Positions 1-17,847 are shown, counted from the stretch's first letter. The stretch: DNA of 64,000 bases from Dipteronia dyeriana (GCA_032871835.1 CM065300.1:6901768-6965767), one strand, 5' to 3'. The notes: generated from the sequence alone by a model not told the origin. Translations and numbers: made by a program.

Positions 1-1432
1 CTCGATTGCATGCGGGTGCTGGTTATTGATGAGGTATTGGACAATTATAGTGCTAGTGTAGAAGTTTTACTCTGTATAACAGGCAGGAGCTTGTTAGAAT
101 TGAGTGATGTTTATTTCTGTCTTCACCAATGTATTTCACTAGTTTTCTATGGGATCTTTATGAGGATTTACACATGCTTTTAAGTGGTAATGAATTCTGT
201 TTCCCTCTAGCTGGGAAAGAAATTACATTTTGGATAGCTATGATCTCTATTCTTTGGACTTCCAAAGCATATGGACAATTATATGCTTTATATAGATTTA
301 TTTTTGGATATTATGTCAATATCAGGCATTGCAAAATGGTTATTAGGCATATTTCTAGTCTGTTAGAAACTTCTTAAATCCAAAAGGCCTCCTTTTGAAA
401 TATTGTGATTGAAGGATTGACTCTTTATTTTCATTATTTGGTTAGGTTGATTTCTTGTTCAACTCTTCAAAACAAGTCAGTTTTCTGAAAAAGCTGTTGG
501 CATCATACTCATCATGCAATAACCGTCAGACTGTTTTTGCCAGTGCATCAATCCCCCAGCACCGACGATTCTTACATGACTGCATACAGCAGAAGTGGAC
601 CAAGGTCTGCTAATATTTCGTGCTCATGTTATCATTATTGGATTTCAATACAAGGTTTCCACAAGTTTTATGGGTTGCATTATGTTTTACTTTTTCTTGC
701 AGAGTGACGTGGTTCATGTTCATGTCAATTCAATACAACCCTTGCCTTTATGCCTGCACCATAGGTTTGTGGTAAGAAAATTTTATAATATGAGATGTAC
801 TCAATCATGCATTCTCCTTTACTGTCAGTTAACTCATGCCCAGAGTTTTTGAACTCTCTTAAGTGTTACTTCCTTTATCTAACAATTTTATAGATGTGTG
901 CCTTCATTCTTATTATTGATTTGACTTAGAGGATGGTGTTGCTGTGTTTAATGGGCAGATATGTAATAAAGAAACGAAGCAACAAACATTGTTATCCTTA
1001 TTACAGTCTGATATTCCTGAGTCTGGCATTATCTTTGTTGGTGAGCAGGTTTGTACATCATGCCTTTGTCAATTAAATTTTACCCTAAGAATAGGCTTAA
1101 AATCTGTTTTCAACTATAGTGTACTATAATAATTTATGAATTTTCCTAAGATAATATTCTGCAAATATTTTTTTTTTTTGTTGTTGTTGTGATCATAGCA
1201 ATTACTGATGTTGCTTTGTTCTGGTACAAGTTTCAAGTCCAACATGCTGAGTACATATATGTGTGTGTTTGTGTCATTTAAGTAGTAATAATTTTTACAC
1301 TGAAAGTATAGGATTATGAAATGCCATATGATAACTCAGCTTGATATAGTTTAAACCTATCACCAGAGTAATTGTTTGACAAAATATATTTTTATCTTTG
1401 CCAAACTAATTTGATGGGCTAAATCAATCAAT

Positions 1433-1482
<50 letters not shown>

Positions 1483-2311
1483 AGTCTGAGAAGTCCAAGA
1501 AAGCTGGAAATGCTCCTTCGACTACTCTTTTAATTGATATTTTGAAGACTTCATATGGGGGTTCTTCAGAAATCCTTCTTCTGGAGGAAGACATGAATTT
1601 CAATTCACGAGCAGCTTCACTATTGGTAAGTTCTGTTTTCTTCTTTTTGGCTGGGTTATAAGTGCTTCAGTGACTTGACTGGGTGAATGTTGGAGCAATT
1701 ATCCCCTTTGCTAAAAGAAAGTGAGGGGTTTTAACTACGCTTATAATTCAACATGAAATTGTTGTCTATAGCCTACTTATGAGCTATTCATAAAAGTAGA
1801 ATTTTATTTCATTGGTGAATGCATTATTATCCATTCAAATGTTTCAGTATGTTTATGAGTCTTGCAATTCGTTTCTGAAAATTCACTACCTTTGAGAGTG
1901 GATATTGTGCGTGCTATGATAAGTTATTTCCCCACATGATTTTTTTGTTCTTTTCTTTTTTAAAGAAGGGCACTCAACTCTTCGAATGCTCTGCTAAATA
2001 ACTACAAGTTTTGATACGTTCATTTTTAAATACAGGAAGTTAGACAAGGAGGAGGCTATCTTCTTGTATCTACAGATATAGCAGCCAGAGGGATTGACCT
2101 GCCGGAAACAACTCATATATACAACTTTGATCTGCCAAGAACTGCTGTAGATTATCTTCACCGAGCTGGAAGAACAGGTAGGAAACCATTTTCAGACAAA
2201 AAATGCAATGTTACCAATATTATAACATCAGAGGAGCAATTTGTTTTGCAAAGATATGAAAATGAGTTGAAGTTTAACTGTGAAGAACTTACTTTCCAGG
2301 TCCAATGTTAA
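1..2311 (+). CDS. RH58: DEAD-box ATP-dependent RNA helicase 58-like, chloroplastic (3' part)
   Basis: This is the C-terminal part of a plant organellar DEAD-box helicase; the 5' part lies outside the window. Exons by splice sites and frame: 1-33, 446-604, 703-771, 959-1048, 1485-1625, 2036-2311, all joining in phase 0 and ending in TAA at 2309-2311. The window opens on motif II, read as VIDEVDFLF, so the box is DEVD and not DEAD. Later motifs are a SAS version of motif III (ASASIPQH), IIFVGEQ, STDIAARGIDLPE (motif V) and HRAGRTGR (motif VI). The DEVD/SAS combination and the wording around it match Arabidopsis RH58 as I remember it. RH58 is expected to act in chloroplast RNA metabolism; that role is family knowledge and the transit peptide is not in view. 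The intron before 1485 ends in a long (AT) tract. Confidence 0.9.
1435..1478. repeat. (AT)n microsatellite next to a splice acceptor
   Basis: An uninterrupted AT tract of about 44 bases ends six bases before the acceptor AG of the helicase exon at 1485. It occupies the place where a polypyrimidine tract would normally lie. Confidence 0.9.
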
Positions 2312-3495
2312 ATCTATAATTTATTCATATTCTTCATCTGCTTATTTCCTTTGTTTTTGCCTTCATTCAAGTGGTTGCACCCCTCTCTATGATGAGATAG
2401 GATTTCAGAAACTTGATAATAAATCTTATGGAACAAAAGTTGGCTAAATAAAAACAAGCTCTGAAAGAAATTCTCAGTATATACTTTAGATATTAAGCTA
2501 ACCTTTCATTTGTGTCACTTCAAAATTGATTTCACAAGAGCTATGTGGGATGAAATTTTTTGGTACATCTGATTTCTAGATTGCTAACTTTGATGGGATG
2601 GAATTCTTTTGTTCATCTAATTGCTAAATTTCTAACTTTTCTTTCAAACCTCAATTAGGTTCATTCATCATACACATTCGCTTTCTTTAATGAAAGTCTT
2701 TTATGGTTGGATGTATATTTGATCTGTGCAAAAATAATTGTCTTGGGCATAAGTATGTCCTGCAGTTGAACAACTACTGTGATTTTCATTCTAACACAAA
2801 CTATTATGTGCCATTAGGTTGTCAAACAGTAAATTATCTCTTTGTTAATTTGACCTGTTAAGATGTATTTTTATGGTAAAAATGGCGGCACGCTTGTACA
2901 CTGATTTCTTTTGTATAAAAGTGTCACATTATTTATGGGCTGTTTGAATTTTGATCTAAAATGCAATTCTTTGTTTTTGAAAAATAAGAAATGCAAAAAA
3001 TTTGAAATTAATTCTTTGGTTGAAATCTTAATATTTAGTTTAAAGTCTAAAAACAAGGAAATATTGTTTTGTGATTTTTTTGGGATTGTATTTGAATCAT
3101 TTCCCAATTACCAAGTTATAACCTAATTTTTTGTAAATTGTTTTTGGATTAGGAATCAAAACACCCCCCCTAGATATTGGAATAGATGTGCTATTAACAC
3201 AGCAACCTGTTAATAATTTATCCAAATACTACACTCAGATTCAGCTCCTAGCCAGTAACCACAAGTTCCCGACGAGTGACTTCCTAATGTTTTCAGATTA
3301 TTTTTTTAGTGTGAATTTTCAATTTCAGTGCCTCCTTTTTGAGAAATAGTTTTGCTTTTGTACATGATTGAAATAAGGATTGCAGTTTCACATGATAATA
3401 ATTCTGATTATTCTCAAGCTTATAACATTTATTCTAGTCATTCGTGAACATAATGATTCATATCTCATTAATATTCTCAATTTCCAAGAACAAAA
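2312..3495. other. Tail-to-tail intergenic region between helicase and AGPase genes
   Basis: Both flanking genes end here, so it holds their 3' UTRs and polyadenylation signals. No coding sequence was recognised. The centre holds a probable MITE. Confidence 0.6.
2936..3171. mobile_element. Probable small MITE with weak terminal inverted repeats
   Basis: The left end (gggctgtttgaattttgat) and the reverse complement of the right end (ggggtgttttgattcctaa) are similar, as expected for a PIF/Harbinger-type MITE. No clear target duplication was found, so the limits are approximate. Confidence 0.35.
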
Positions 3496-8230
<4,735 letters not shown>

Positions 8231-8574
8231 TTTCTTGGAAACTCAAGGAGAAAATTGTAATTTTAATCAATGGAGAACTTGTATGTTAAGAGGTCTATAG
8301 TCTGTACACAGTGAAGAGAGAAGAAGAGTTGCTTACGTGGAGTAATTCACGCATGCTGTTGGAGGATTTGGCCACGTTATCCAAAATCAATTGCATCCAC
8401 CAATTTCTTTTTGTGATTTTGCAATTAAAATTCAAATAAGTCCTCACACTCAGTAAGTAATTACGAGTCCAAGAATAATCTTAGGATTTTTAGTTGTGGG
8501 AAATGACGTTGTGTAGTGTCATGTTTGTTTAATTAATTTTATTAATATTATAATTATATAGTGGTTTTACGATC

Positions 8575-8723
8575 GGTGTGTACTGATATATGTTATTTCA
8601 ATGCGTTACATGTGAATCATTGATTATATAGAAGTTTTGATAAGTACATACACTTAGAGTCAAAGTATGTAAATATAATGGTCCACAACCAACACACTGA
8701 CGAATTTATATCAGTACACACTG
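8575..8723. mobile_element. Short MITE, copy 2 (opposite orientation to 6566-6696)
   Basis: Inverted ends ggtgtgtactgatata and tatatcagtacacactgac frame about 149 bp. The internal sequence aligns with copy 1 when reversed, so these are two insertions of one family pointing in opposite directions, one in an intron and one about 350 bp upstream of the same AGPase gene. Confidence 0.6.
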
Positions 8724-8894
8724 ACTTGAAAATTAATGTATAATTATATATTTAATTTGGATCCTTACCTGATCTCATGATACATAAGTATTATAATAAA
8801 TGAGTGGTTAAGATGTGATTGATTTTTACAACCACTTTATCGACAATCAATTTCGGGCTTTAAAAATATCAAGAAAAAGATCCTATCAACAGAG

Positions 8895-8940
<46 letters not shown>

Positions 8941-9259
8941 CCCGGTGCGTTATTCATGATTCAAATGAATGAATGATTATATTTTTCTTTTTAAGCATTT
9001 TACTATTATATTTTAACTATTAAGGTTTTTTTACAGTGACAAGATAAAGTTGATCTAGTGGTATATCCTTCTGATCTACGTTATAAAGTTATTGGTTAGA
9101 ATCTTTCTCCGTCTCAAACAATAAATTATTATAATATTTCAAAAATAAAAAATAAGATTTCTTAAAGTAGTAACGGGAAGATGTTGCCTTTAAATCACTT
9201 ATATTAAAGATTGAGACATTTTTTAAAAATAAAATTAGAATTTCTTTTTAAAAGGACAA

Positions 9260-9405
9260 AATTAGAAACTTTTAAGTAGTAGAAATTTAGGAAAGTGGGA
9301 GATTAATTACTACTCCTCCACAAATTAGGAAACTATTAATTGTTTTAGTTTTGGAAACCATAATGGAGTAATAAATCTTGCAATCACCAGGAATCCCACT
9401 ACATT
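9260..9405. repeat. Duplicated upstream segment, copy 1
   Basis: This segment, including tagttttggaaaccat and tgcaatcacca, recurs at 12898-13052 with small differences. Copy 1 lies just upstream of the decayed RING-H2 gene at 9531. Confidence 0.75.
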
Positions 9406-9530
9406 AAGTAGACCGACTTTGAATAGGATTACTTCATGTCTTATATATACATCTACTCATCTAATTCTAGAGATCGATTCTTCTTGTTCAATCTTTAGAG
9501 AGTTTAATTTTCGCTCAATTCTCAAAGATC

Positions 9531-10395
9531 ATGAGTTTCCATACATGTCCCGATCTTCTTCACATTCTAGGCGGTCAGCCATTTGTTGTCCACAACGTCA
9601 ACACATATTTATCACAATCACAACCATATTCATCGTTATTACCACATCATGTTCAAGTGGCGTTCAAGATTTACTACGAACACTGTCGTCGATTTATCGA
9701 CTGTTTAAATGACGGCAACACGGTGTCTTTAGGCGAAGGTTCCCCGTCGAGGCAAGAGAGGTCATGCATCTTGGATCTTTGCGGCTTTATGAAGGAATCG
9801 AATACATCTTATGCTACTCTTATGGAGAAGCTGTCTTCGTTTGGAATCTAACGACAGGCTGTTCATGGCTTAATCGATCGCATATTCTTCCATGGCCATA
9901 GAATTCTTGGCAGTCAAAAATATTCAAACGTGGGTCGTCGGAGATCATCAGTCATACTTCCTATTCACGTCAAAATACGAGAGGTGTTTTACGCCAAAGG
10001 CAAAAGGCGTTGAGGGTTTATACAAACCCACTAGGTAGAACTCATCCTCAAAAACAGGCTTGTAAAGAGAGGATGTCCAAGTAGTTGTATAACTTGACTA
10101 ATCCCATACTTGATTAACGTGGGATCTTAACAAGGGAGTCCATGGTGGAATTTGAAAGGAGGAGCTACGGCATGGTTTCGGCCAACGAGTAGTCATTGAA
10201 GAATATGCTGAAAAGGGTTAGAGTGCCGGTGGCCACTGATGCGGAAGAGGAGTCGTAGAGGAAGAGAAAGCGTGTTGAAATTGGTAGTAGTAGTGAGAAT
10301 TGTAGTATATGTTTAGAAGAAGTAGAGGCTGGGTCGTACGGCACGAGCATGCCTTGCTCTATTGTATCCTGTTTGTCGATATGAAATGCCGACTA
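9531..10395 (+). pseudogene. Decayed RING-H2 E3 ligase gene, copy A
   Basis: It is a broken relative of the intact gene at 16027-16857. The first 106 codons from the ATG at 9531 are open and contain a match to the ERSCTFDLCNF region (here ERSCILDLCGF), then stop at 9849-9851. Related text continues in other frames: LPIHVKIREV near 9960, FERRSYG near 10150, LKRVRV near 10210, and the RING start CSICLEE near 10302. The RING is cut short after MPCS, so the second zinc site (the FHAEC and CPHC parts) is lost. At least two further in-frame stops are present. It is not expected to make a working ligase. Confidence 0.8.
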
Positions 10396-10567
10396 CTAAT
10401 TAATTAGATGGTTTTGTTTTGTTTTGCTTGAAAACATTAATCTCTGTATGTAATTACGTGCTCTTTAATGCTAATACAAAGTCATTTAGGCTCTAATTGT
10501 CTCTTCCTTCCAATGGGGAAATCCGACAAATTAAACTAATTTAGGCCAACTTTATTCAGAAGATCGA

Positions 10568-10905
10568 AACATCATCAGATGTTAAGTTGAACTCAAGATT
10601 ATCTTCAAACTCTACGAAACATCTATCAAATGTCCATACGATGGTAGGACTAGGATCAGTGGCAGTCTTTCGAAGTAAGACAAGAAAGATCTTACACTTT
10701 CAATCTTTGTAATTTTTCTATAAACCAAGTACAAATTTCCTGTACGGCCTTTTCTGAGAAAATCTAAAGACTTTCGAAATCGTTGAGCAGAATTAATCGA
10801 AGTCATAATCTCCCTTGGTCAAAAAATTATTGATAGTAATAATGGAGAATCAAACACAGGTCGAAAAGTCATTCATTTGTACGCTCAACAAGACGGGTGT
10901 CCCTT
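10568..10905 (+). pseudogene. Decayed RING-H2 E3 ligase fragment, copy B
   Basis: This fragment lines up at the nucleotide level with 16125-16445 of the intact gene: catcatcagatgttaa, then ctctacgaaacatctat, then the Phe-Asp-Leu-Cys region (mutated to caatctttgtaattttt) and a run ending aaatcaaacacagg-like and gtcattc.tttgtacg. It has frameshifts and covers only the N-terminal half, with no RING domain. Copies A and B are adjacent but cover partly different regions, so they look like separate remnants. Confidence 0.75.
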
Positions 10906-12000
<1,095 letters not shown>

Positions 12001-12140
12001 TTTTTGATCAAGACTCTCTCTTATCTATCGAAAGTGTAGGAAGCGAGACCAGTGAGTTAAAAGCAAGAGGTGTAGATCGAGGCTGCACTACGGTCTGCTG
12101 CGTGAGAGAAAGAGAGAATACAGAGTTTAGGGTTTGGTAA

Positions 12141-13110
12141 TTGGTACTTCGGTGGCTGAATGGAAGCTACTCTCCCTTATTAATTTTCTTTCGTCTTTCA
12201 GAACTTTGTTTATGACTTTATGTTTCCTGAAATATATAGTTTTTACTTCAAATCTTTCTTAAAGTAGGATTTGTGTTTGAAAAAAAAAAACAGTTATATA
12301 TATACATATATACGAAAAGAAAAAACCAATTTTAAAAAACGATTTGAAAGGAATTTTTATAAATAGAGAACAACGAAGCTATTTGGTTTTAGATATAGAA
12401 AAACAGTAGATGATTAATAGTGAATTTTACTAGTCTTGACTCTTGACTATCCATCCAACTCAAATCATGACATGCTTCAAAAAGACAACAAAATTAAAAA
12501 TTAGAAAGAAAAAAATTTATTAGGAAACTCTTATATAGACACACTGTACTGATCACCAGGAGTATTTTATATATATTTCAATTTATGTGTCAATTTATTT
12601 AAATTTCAAGCAATATGTAACAAGTTTGATGGTATTATAATTAATATATATCCACATATTAGTTTAATTAAAGTCACATCTCATTTGGATTAATAAAATG
12701 TATTTGTATTATACCGAAAATACCCATAATCGTAATTTTAAAGTGTGCTTATTTTTATTTGATTTAAAAAAAACCTAGTTAAATTTTATTATTTATTAAT
12801 GATTTTATCTAGGAGATAATATTTTTAGGATAAAATTTGTGGTAAAATATAAAAAAATAAATCAAATTTTTAAGTAGAAACTTCTATTTAATTAAAAAAA
12901 ATTAGAAACTTTTAACTTTTTAAGTAGTAGAAAATTAGGAAAGTGGAAGATTACTGCTCCTGCACAAGTTGGGAAACTACAAATTGTTTTAGTTTTGGAA
13001 ACCATTAATGGATTTGTTTCCACGTCCTGCAATCACCAGAAACCTACTTTGATGCTCATACGTGAGGGATTTGGATCCTCTATCTCGAGATTATGTAAGT
13101 TTAGGAAAAA
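12141..13110. other. AT-rich intergenic region with duplicated segment
   Basis: No gene is visible. The stretch is AT-rich and ends with the second copy of the 9260 segment at 12898-13052. Confidence 0.5.
12898..13052. repeat. Duplicated upstream segment, copy 2
   Basis: It matches 9260-9405 (ttttggaaaccat, tgcaatcacca and flanks). Unlike copy 1 no RING-related coding sequence follows; a Mutator-like fragment begins about 60 bases downstream instead. Confidence 0.75.
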
Positions 13111-13292
13111 AAAGGGTTTTTAGCAAAACTACCATAATTTAGGGATCAAATTGCAAATCTACCTTAAAACCCAAAACAATTACAAAAATACCCTGAAATG
13201 ATATTTATGCCCTTGTCAATAACTGAAATCAATTTCATTCAGTTTGCCCTAAATTCCCAATTCCTCAGGCCACCCATCCCGATCGAACCCAT

Positions 13293-13628
13293 CGCCAACA
13301 CAAGCCGCCATCGCCGACGTCTATTACAGTTGAACTGGAACTTCGTCGTCGTGATTTCGACGCCGTTGACGATATCCATCCACCGTCGACGACATCCGAC
13401 GTCTTCAACTTGCAAGCTGACGTCGAGTTTTCTCGCACAGCAACTCATCTTCCGTCTCCGACCGAACTCATCTTCCGTCGCCAACACAAGCCGCCCTCAC
13501 CGACGTCCATTACAGCCCAACTGCAACTTCGTCGTCATGATTTCGACGTCGTAACGATATCCAGCCACCGTCGACGACATCCGACGTCTTCAACTTGCAA
13601 GCCAACGTCGAGTTTTCTCGTAACAGCC
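13293..13628. repeat. Two tandem copies of a 186-bp GC-rich unit
   Basis: The unit starting cgccaacacaagccgcc at 13293 recurs at 13479, and both copies contain cgacgacatccgacgtcttc and caacttgcaagc. The offset is 186 bp, a multiple of three. The overlapping open frames come from this repeat and I do not treat them as genes. Confidence 0.85.
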
Positions 13629-14298
13629 GTATTCTGGTTCTGAATCAGCCTCCACGATCTGAAGCGGCAATATTTCTACCATTTGGGTCCAATTTCAGGT
13701 ATTTCGATTTTGGAACCCTAACATTTAGGTTTATGTTTTGACATTGAAATTGATTTTAGGGTTTTCATTTGTTGAGTTAGACCGATTTGATTTAGGGATT
13801 GATTTTAGGGATTTCAATTTCATGTATTTGGCAACCTCACATTTACTGATTTTGGATTGAGTGCTTTGTCGAATTCCCTCAACTTCATGTTATTCCAATC
13901 TTGTTGATTTTGATGATTTTTGATTTAGTGCTATGTTTCTGTGTCAATTTTTAGGATATTTCGGTTGGAAATGATTCAAGTGTGTATTAAAAGAGAACAC
14001 TGGCAACATGTTGTGGTAACTTGTTTTGAAATTGAAATCAGCTCGACCACCGCGAGCTCAGCGGGGAGCTCGACCCCCGAGTTTATTACTGTAGCGCAAC
14101 TAAAGATTTCCCGTAATATTCTCTATTAGGTCCACTTCTTTATTTGTTGTGTTGCAATATTGTTACTTTTGTTTGCATATAATGCATGCAGTCCATGTAT
14201 ATCACTCTTTATTGTATTTACTTTTGCTTTCTCTTCAAGTGTTTGTATTCGTTAGTTTGTATCTTAATGTAATTTGGAATGTTTTTAGGTTGATAATC

Positions 14299-14856
14299 AT
14301 GAGTGGAAACAAATTACTTGAATCACTCAAGATTAAGGAATGTGATCGTTTTCCTTCTCGAGTTACTGGCCATTGTAATTGGGAGAGTATAAGGCTTATT
14401 AAGTCACATCTCACAGAAAAATAACTCAAGTTGTTTAGAGTGACATGTTTCGGTCATTTTTTAGATGTGAGCGATATGGTGTTGTCTAGGCATTTTTGCC
14501 ATCACATATTGCTTAGGGAGTGTCATGTCAAAAACACCGATTATAATGCATCATCTTTGTGGTACCATGTTGGCAACGGGTTGATACGGTTTTCCCCAGT
14601 AGAATTTTTTTTGGTTAGTGGGCTAGCTTTTGGAGAATATTCTGAATCCAATCTGGAGCTTTTCAAAAGAAAGAATAGTCGACTCCGTCGAATCTATTTC
14701 CAATCTAGTAAAGTCAAGGTTAAAATGATTGTTGATTGGTTTAGGAATTTGGGTCATAATAATAAGATTAGTGATGATGAGGATGTTGTGAAGTTGGGAT
14801 TAGGAGGTAAATACCAGATTAGGAAGTTGCAATGTTGTTCGGTGGATGTCACGTAG
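14299..14856 (+). pseudogene. DUF1985-type transposon protein fragment
   Basis: An ATG at 14299 opens MSGNKLLESLKIKECDRFPS, reads to a TAA at 14422-14424, and the same frame continues to 14856. After the stop the text contains RHFCHHILLREC, LWYHVGNGLIRFSPVEFFLV and SGLAFGEY, the pattern of a DUF1985 domain found in plant Mutator-type elements fused to Ulp1 proteases. No C48 protease domain follows. The single stop plus truncation make it non-functional. Confidence 0.65.
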
Positions 14857-14860
14857 GATT

Positions 14861-16026
14861 AATATACATTTTATCAATAAATCTTTCTCCAATATTAGAT
14901 CAATATGACCGTCTACTTTCAGACGGTATATTGTAAAACTATTTTTTCGCTTGATTCAATAAATATTTAAAACTGACATTAATTTTTCATCTAATTTTTT
15001 TAGTAAAAAAATAAAACAGGGAAAAAATGGACACGTCATTAAAAAAAATTGTGTTTTAGACAGAAACATTGAAGTCCAAATTTTGAATTGATTATCTATC
15101 AAATCTATTTTTATACCACATTGAACACAAGTCTCTTGACATTGTTATCGTATCAACGATTATTGATAATAAAATATCTTTGATGCACACTTTTAATACG
15201 TTCAAAATTTTGATAGTGTTTTGTGTATAAATAGATCATAGATGTTAAGCAAATAATAATGAGTTATTTATACGAATTAATTACCATGAATTCTCAAATT
15301 GATATATTAAATGCATTTTAAAAGGAATAAGATCATAAATTTGCAAGTAACGTAAACATAAGAGGAAATTTTCATAAAACAATTTTTAAACTGATTAAAC
15401 CCCAACGGTGTTTCTCGTTTTTTATTTCACCATCCCGTCTGTTTCATCAAACAAGACTTGTTTCACATCGGAGACTCACCAACAGAAACAAGCTACAATA
15501 CAACACATCAGACTCCAATTTCTTATCACCAAAACATCAACAATAAAATCCCAACCTAAATTTCAACATAGAACATCAAAAAATATATAGGGAGAGTTGA
15601 AGAGAATTCACTTTTGATTGGAAATGGAATCAGGAAAAATAACTTAATTCTTTTTTGTGCGGCCTTTATTAACTTTGATCAAATTTGATTAAGGATATGT
15701 GTTAGTTGTTTTTTTTTTTAAAATACACGTAAAAGAAGCATACAAATTTCAATCATTATCGAGAAATTTATTTTGCGAATTATGATTAGACTAAACGAAA
15801 TAATAACTGAAAAAAATAATAATAATTAAGCTTCGGTAATCCTGATTCACATTTGTACTCCGAACCCAAATTAGGATTCTTCTTTATTTAGATTATTAGA
15901 ATCAACCTCTCACGAGGAATCCTTGTAAATTAACCAACCCTAAAACCAAAAGTACGTATATATCATTGCTAGGAGAGTAGGTGAATTATTTCCTCATATT
16001 TTTATTTAGTGTTAAAGATCATCATC
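14861..16026. other. Intergenic region upstream of the RING-H2 gene
   Basis: AT-rich sequence with no recognised gene. The last 100 bases probably hold the promoter and 5' UTR of the gene at 16027; a TATA-like run lies near 15956-15962. Confidence 0.5.
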
Positions 16027-16857
16027 ATGAGATCTCGTTTAGGTCGTGATTGTTTCATCATTCGAGTTGGGCAATCCGATCACAAAGATAATATAGACAA
16101 TCTCAAATCAGAAGAAGCATCATCATCATCATCAGATGTTAAAGTTGAACTGAGGATCATCTTCAAATTCTACGAAACATCTATTGAATGTTCACTCCAT
16201 GGTAGGGTAAGGACCACGGGCAATCTTTTGAAGTCAAGTCAAGAAAGATCATGCACTTTTGATCTTTGTAATTTTTCTAAACAAGTACGAACTTCCTACA
16301 CAACTCTTTCTGAGAATCTAAAGGCTTTGGTAGTTGATGAAGGGCTCATCGATTGTTTAATTGAATCCATAATCTCCAATGATCGAAAAATTATTGACAG
16401 TAATGGAGAATCAAACACAGGCAAGAAAGTCATTCCTTTGTACGTTAAAATAAAAAGAGTGCAATATGTCTTCGAGCACTACGATAGGTATTTGGTGCAT
16501 AGGGCGGTTAGGGAATCCATGGAAGAATTCGAAAGAAGGAACTATGGTAGGGTGCCGGCAAGCGAGTCCTCCATGAAGACCCTACTGAAAAGGGTTAGAG
16601 TCGAGGAGGCGGCCGTGGCAGGTGATGATGAAAAGCAAGAAACAAAGAGAAGACTGTGTGAGTGTGAGAGTGAGACTGAGAGGCAGATGATGTGCAGCAT
16701 ATGTTTGGAGGAACTTTGGCTTGAGTCATACGGATTGGCGATGCCTTGCTCGCATGTGTTTCATGCGGAATGCATAATGAAGTGGTTGAAAGTGAGCCAT
16801 TTTTGCCCACACTGTCGTTATGAGATGCCTACGGATCACGATAAGAGTCTACAGTAA
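16027..16857 (+). CDS. RING-H2 zinc-finger E3 ubiquitin ligase-like protein, intronless
   Basis: This predicted 276-residue protein has a C-terminal RING-H2 finger with the C3H2C3 order: CSICLEE, then PCSHVFHAEC, then CPHC. A RING-H2 finger binds an E2 enzyme and passes ubiquitin to a substrate, so an E3 role is likely; the substrate is unknown. The ATG at 16027 was chosen because the upstream in-frame codon at 16009 is GTG. A serine run lies near residue 35, the middle holds ERSCTFDLCNF and LYVKIKRVQYVFEHYDR, and a charged stretch precedes the RING. I do not recognise the N-terminal 200 residues as a named domain. No transmembrane segment is seen. Two decayed relatives lie at 9.5-10.9 kb, so this is the survivor of a local expansion. 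Confidence 0.85.
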   Translation: MRSRLGRDCFIIRVGQSDHKDNIDNLKSEEASSSSSDVKVELRIIFKFYETSIECSLHGRVRTTGNLLKSSQERSCTFDLCNFSKQVRTSYTTLSENLKALVVDEGLIDCLIESIISNDRKIIDSNGESNTGKKVIPLYVKIKRVQYVFEHYDRYLVHRAVRESMEEFERRNYGRVPASESSMKTLLKRVRVEEAAVAGDDEKQETKRRLCECESETERQMMCSICLEELWLESYGLAMPCSHVFHAECIMKWLKVSHFCPHCRYEMPTDHDKSLQ

Positions 16858-17019
16858 ACTATATTGAACAGTGATCATTAAATTCTCTGTATTTTAGCAT
16901 ATCTAATTCAATGTTATTATTGTTATTATTATTATTATTATTATTATTAACTTATCTTTTTATGATTTAGCTACATAATGAGAACTTTTATTTAATAACG
17001 TTCCAATTAGTTCTGTGAT

Positions 17020-17172
17020 GTTATAAAATTAACAATGTAACATTACAAAATTAACAAATTAGCTATATAACGTTATAAAGTTAACAATTTAATATTACAT
17101 AATTAACAAATTAGCTATGTGACGATATAAAATTAATAATTTAATATTATAAAACTAAAAAATGTTACGAAA
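17020..17172. repeat. About three tandem copies of a 52-bp AT-rich unit
   Basis: Units begin near 17020, 17072 and 17124 with g(t/a)tataaa(a/g)ttaa and end in agctat.t.ac. The third copy has diverged most. Confidence 0.8.
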
Positions 17173-17639
17173 CTAAAATCTTGACCGTCCATAGAAACTC
17201 GACATATATAATTAACATCATATCTCACCCCTGTCTAGCTATCTGATAACTGTTAATATATAATTAGTGATCGGGCTGATGGGGTGCGAAAATAAACACC
17301 TAATATTTATATCTCTCGGAAGATTCGGCAATAAAGGCAACGATGGCCTTTGTCGGCCGTTGAGAGCTGTGTAACACTCAATCTATGATAAATGTGCGAT
17401 CAAGACTATTAATAGCACAGTTGACCAAGTTTCTGGTCGTCCTGTCACGACATGGGGTCGGGTCAGGCTTTGGGTTCGCTACAACAAGGGGTTTCGTTAC
17501 TCGATAGTCGTTTTGGGTTATGTTTTGGGTCTTCTATCAACGGGTCCAATTGTTGAGATGTATATCTACTTTTAAACTATTACAGTGATATGGATAATTA
17601 TACGATCAAAATTAAACTAATTTAAATTTGGTACTTATT

Positions 17640-17847
17640 TTTTTTCTTTGACATCAACGATCAACATCTAATCATTGATCAAAATACACATAATTAAATA
17701 CACACTTTTTAACCATTTGATCTTAGATTGTATCTAATTTATTTTTTTTCTTTGACATCAACAATCAACATCTAATCATTTATCAAAATACACGTAATTA
17801 AATACACACATTTTAACCATTTGGTCTTAGATTGCATCTAATTTAAG
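17640..17847. repeat. Tandem duplication of a 104-bp unit
   Basis: The segment containing ctttgacatcaacgatcaac and ttaaccatttgatcttagat is repeated once, offset by 104 bp, with a few substitutions. Confidence 0.9.

Larger units (their letters stand above)
8231..9418. other. AGPase promoter side and AT-rich intergenic region
   Basis: This lies upstream of the AGPase start codon, so 8231-8500 probably holds its 5' UTR and promoter. The rest is AT-rich with a MITE at 8575-8723 and an (AT)n tract at about 8896-8939. No gene was seen. Confidence 0.6.
13112..14860 (+). mobile_element. Truncated Mutator-like element fragment
   Basis: The left edge, with gggtttttagcaaaactacc and aaaaataccctg at 13113-13196, has the look of a long MULE terminal repeat. 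GC-rich repeats and a DUF1985 coding fragment follow. No matching inverted end was seen between 14860 and 16000, so the right side seems lost. The assignment rests on the terminal-repeat style plus the DUF1985 domain, which is common in Ulp1-carrying MULEs. Confidence 0.5.

Noticed and set aside
2871..3126. Overlapping frames on both strands
   Set aside because: They lie within a probable MITE in 3' UTR-like DNA and match nothing I know.
13198..13643. Arg/Ser-rich frames
   Set aside because: They arise from the 186-bp tandem repeat of a Mutator-like fragment and have no recognisable domain.
16009..16026. Earlier start of the RING-H2 reading frame
   Set aside because: The codon at 16009 is GTG, not ATG. 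The first ATG in frame is at 16027.
17250..17560. Possible LTR or tRNA-related segment
   Set aside because: Composition is odd, but I found no paired repeat, cloverleaf or coding sequence.
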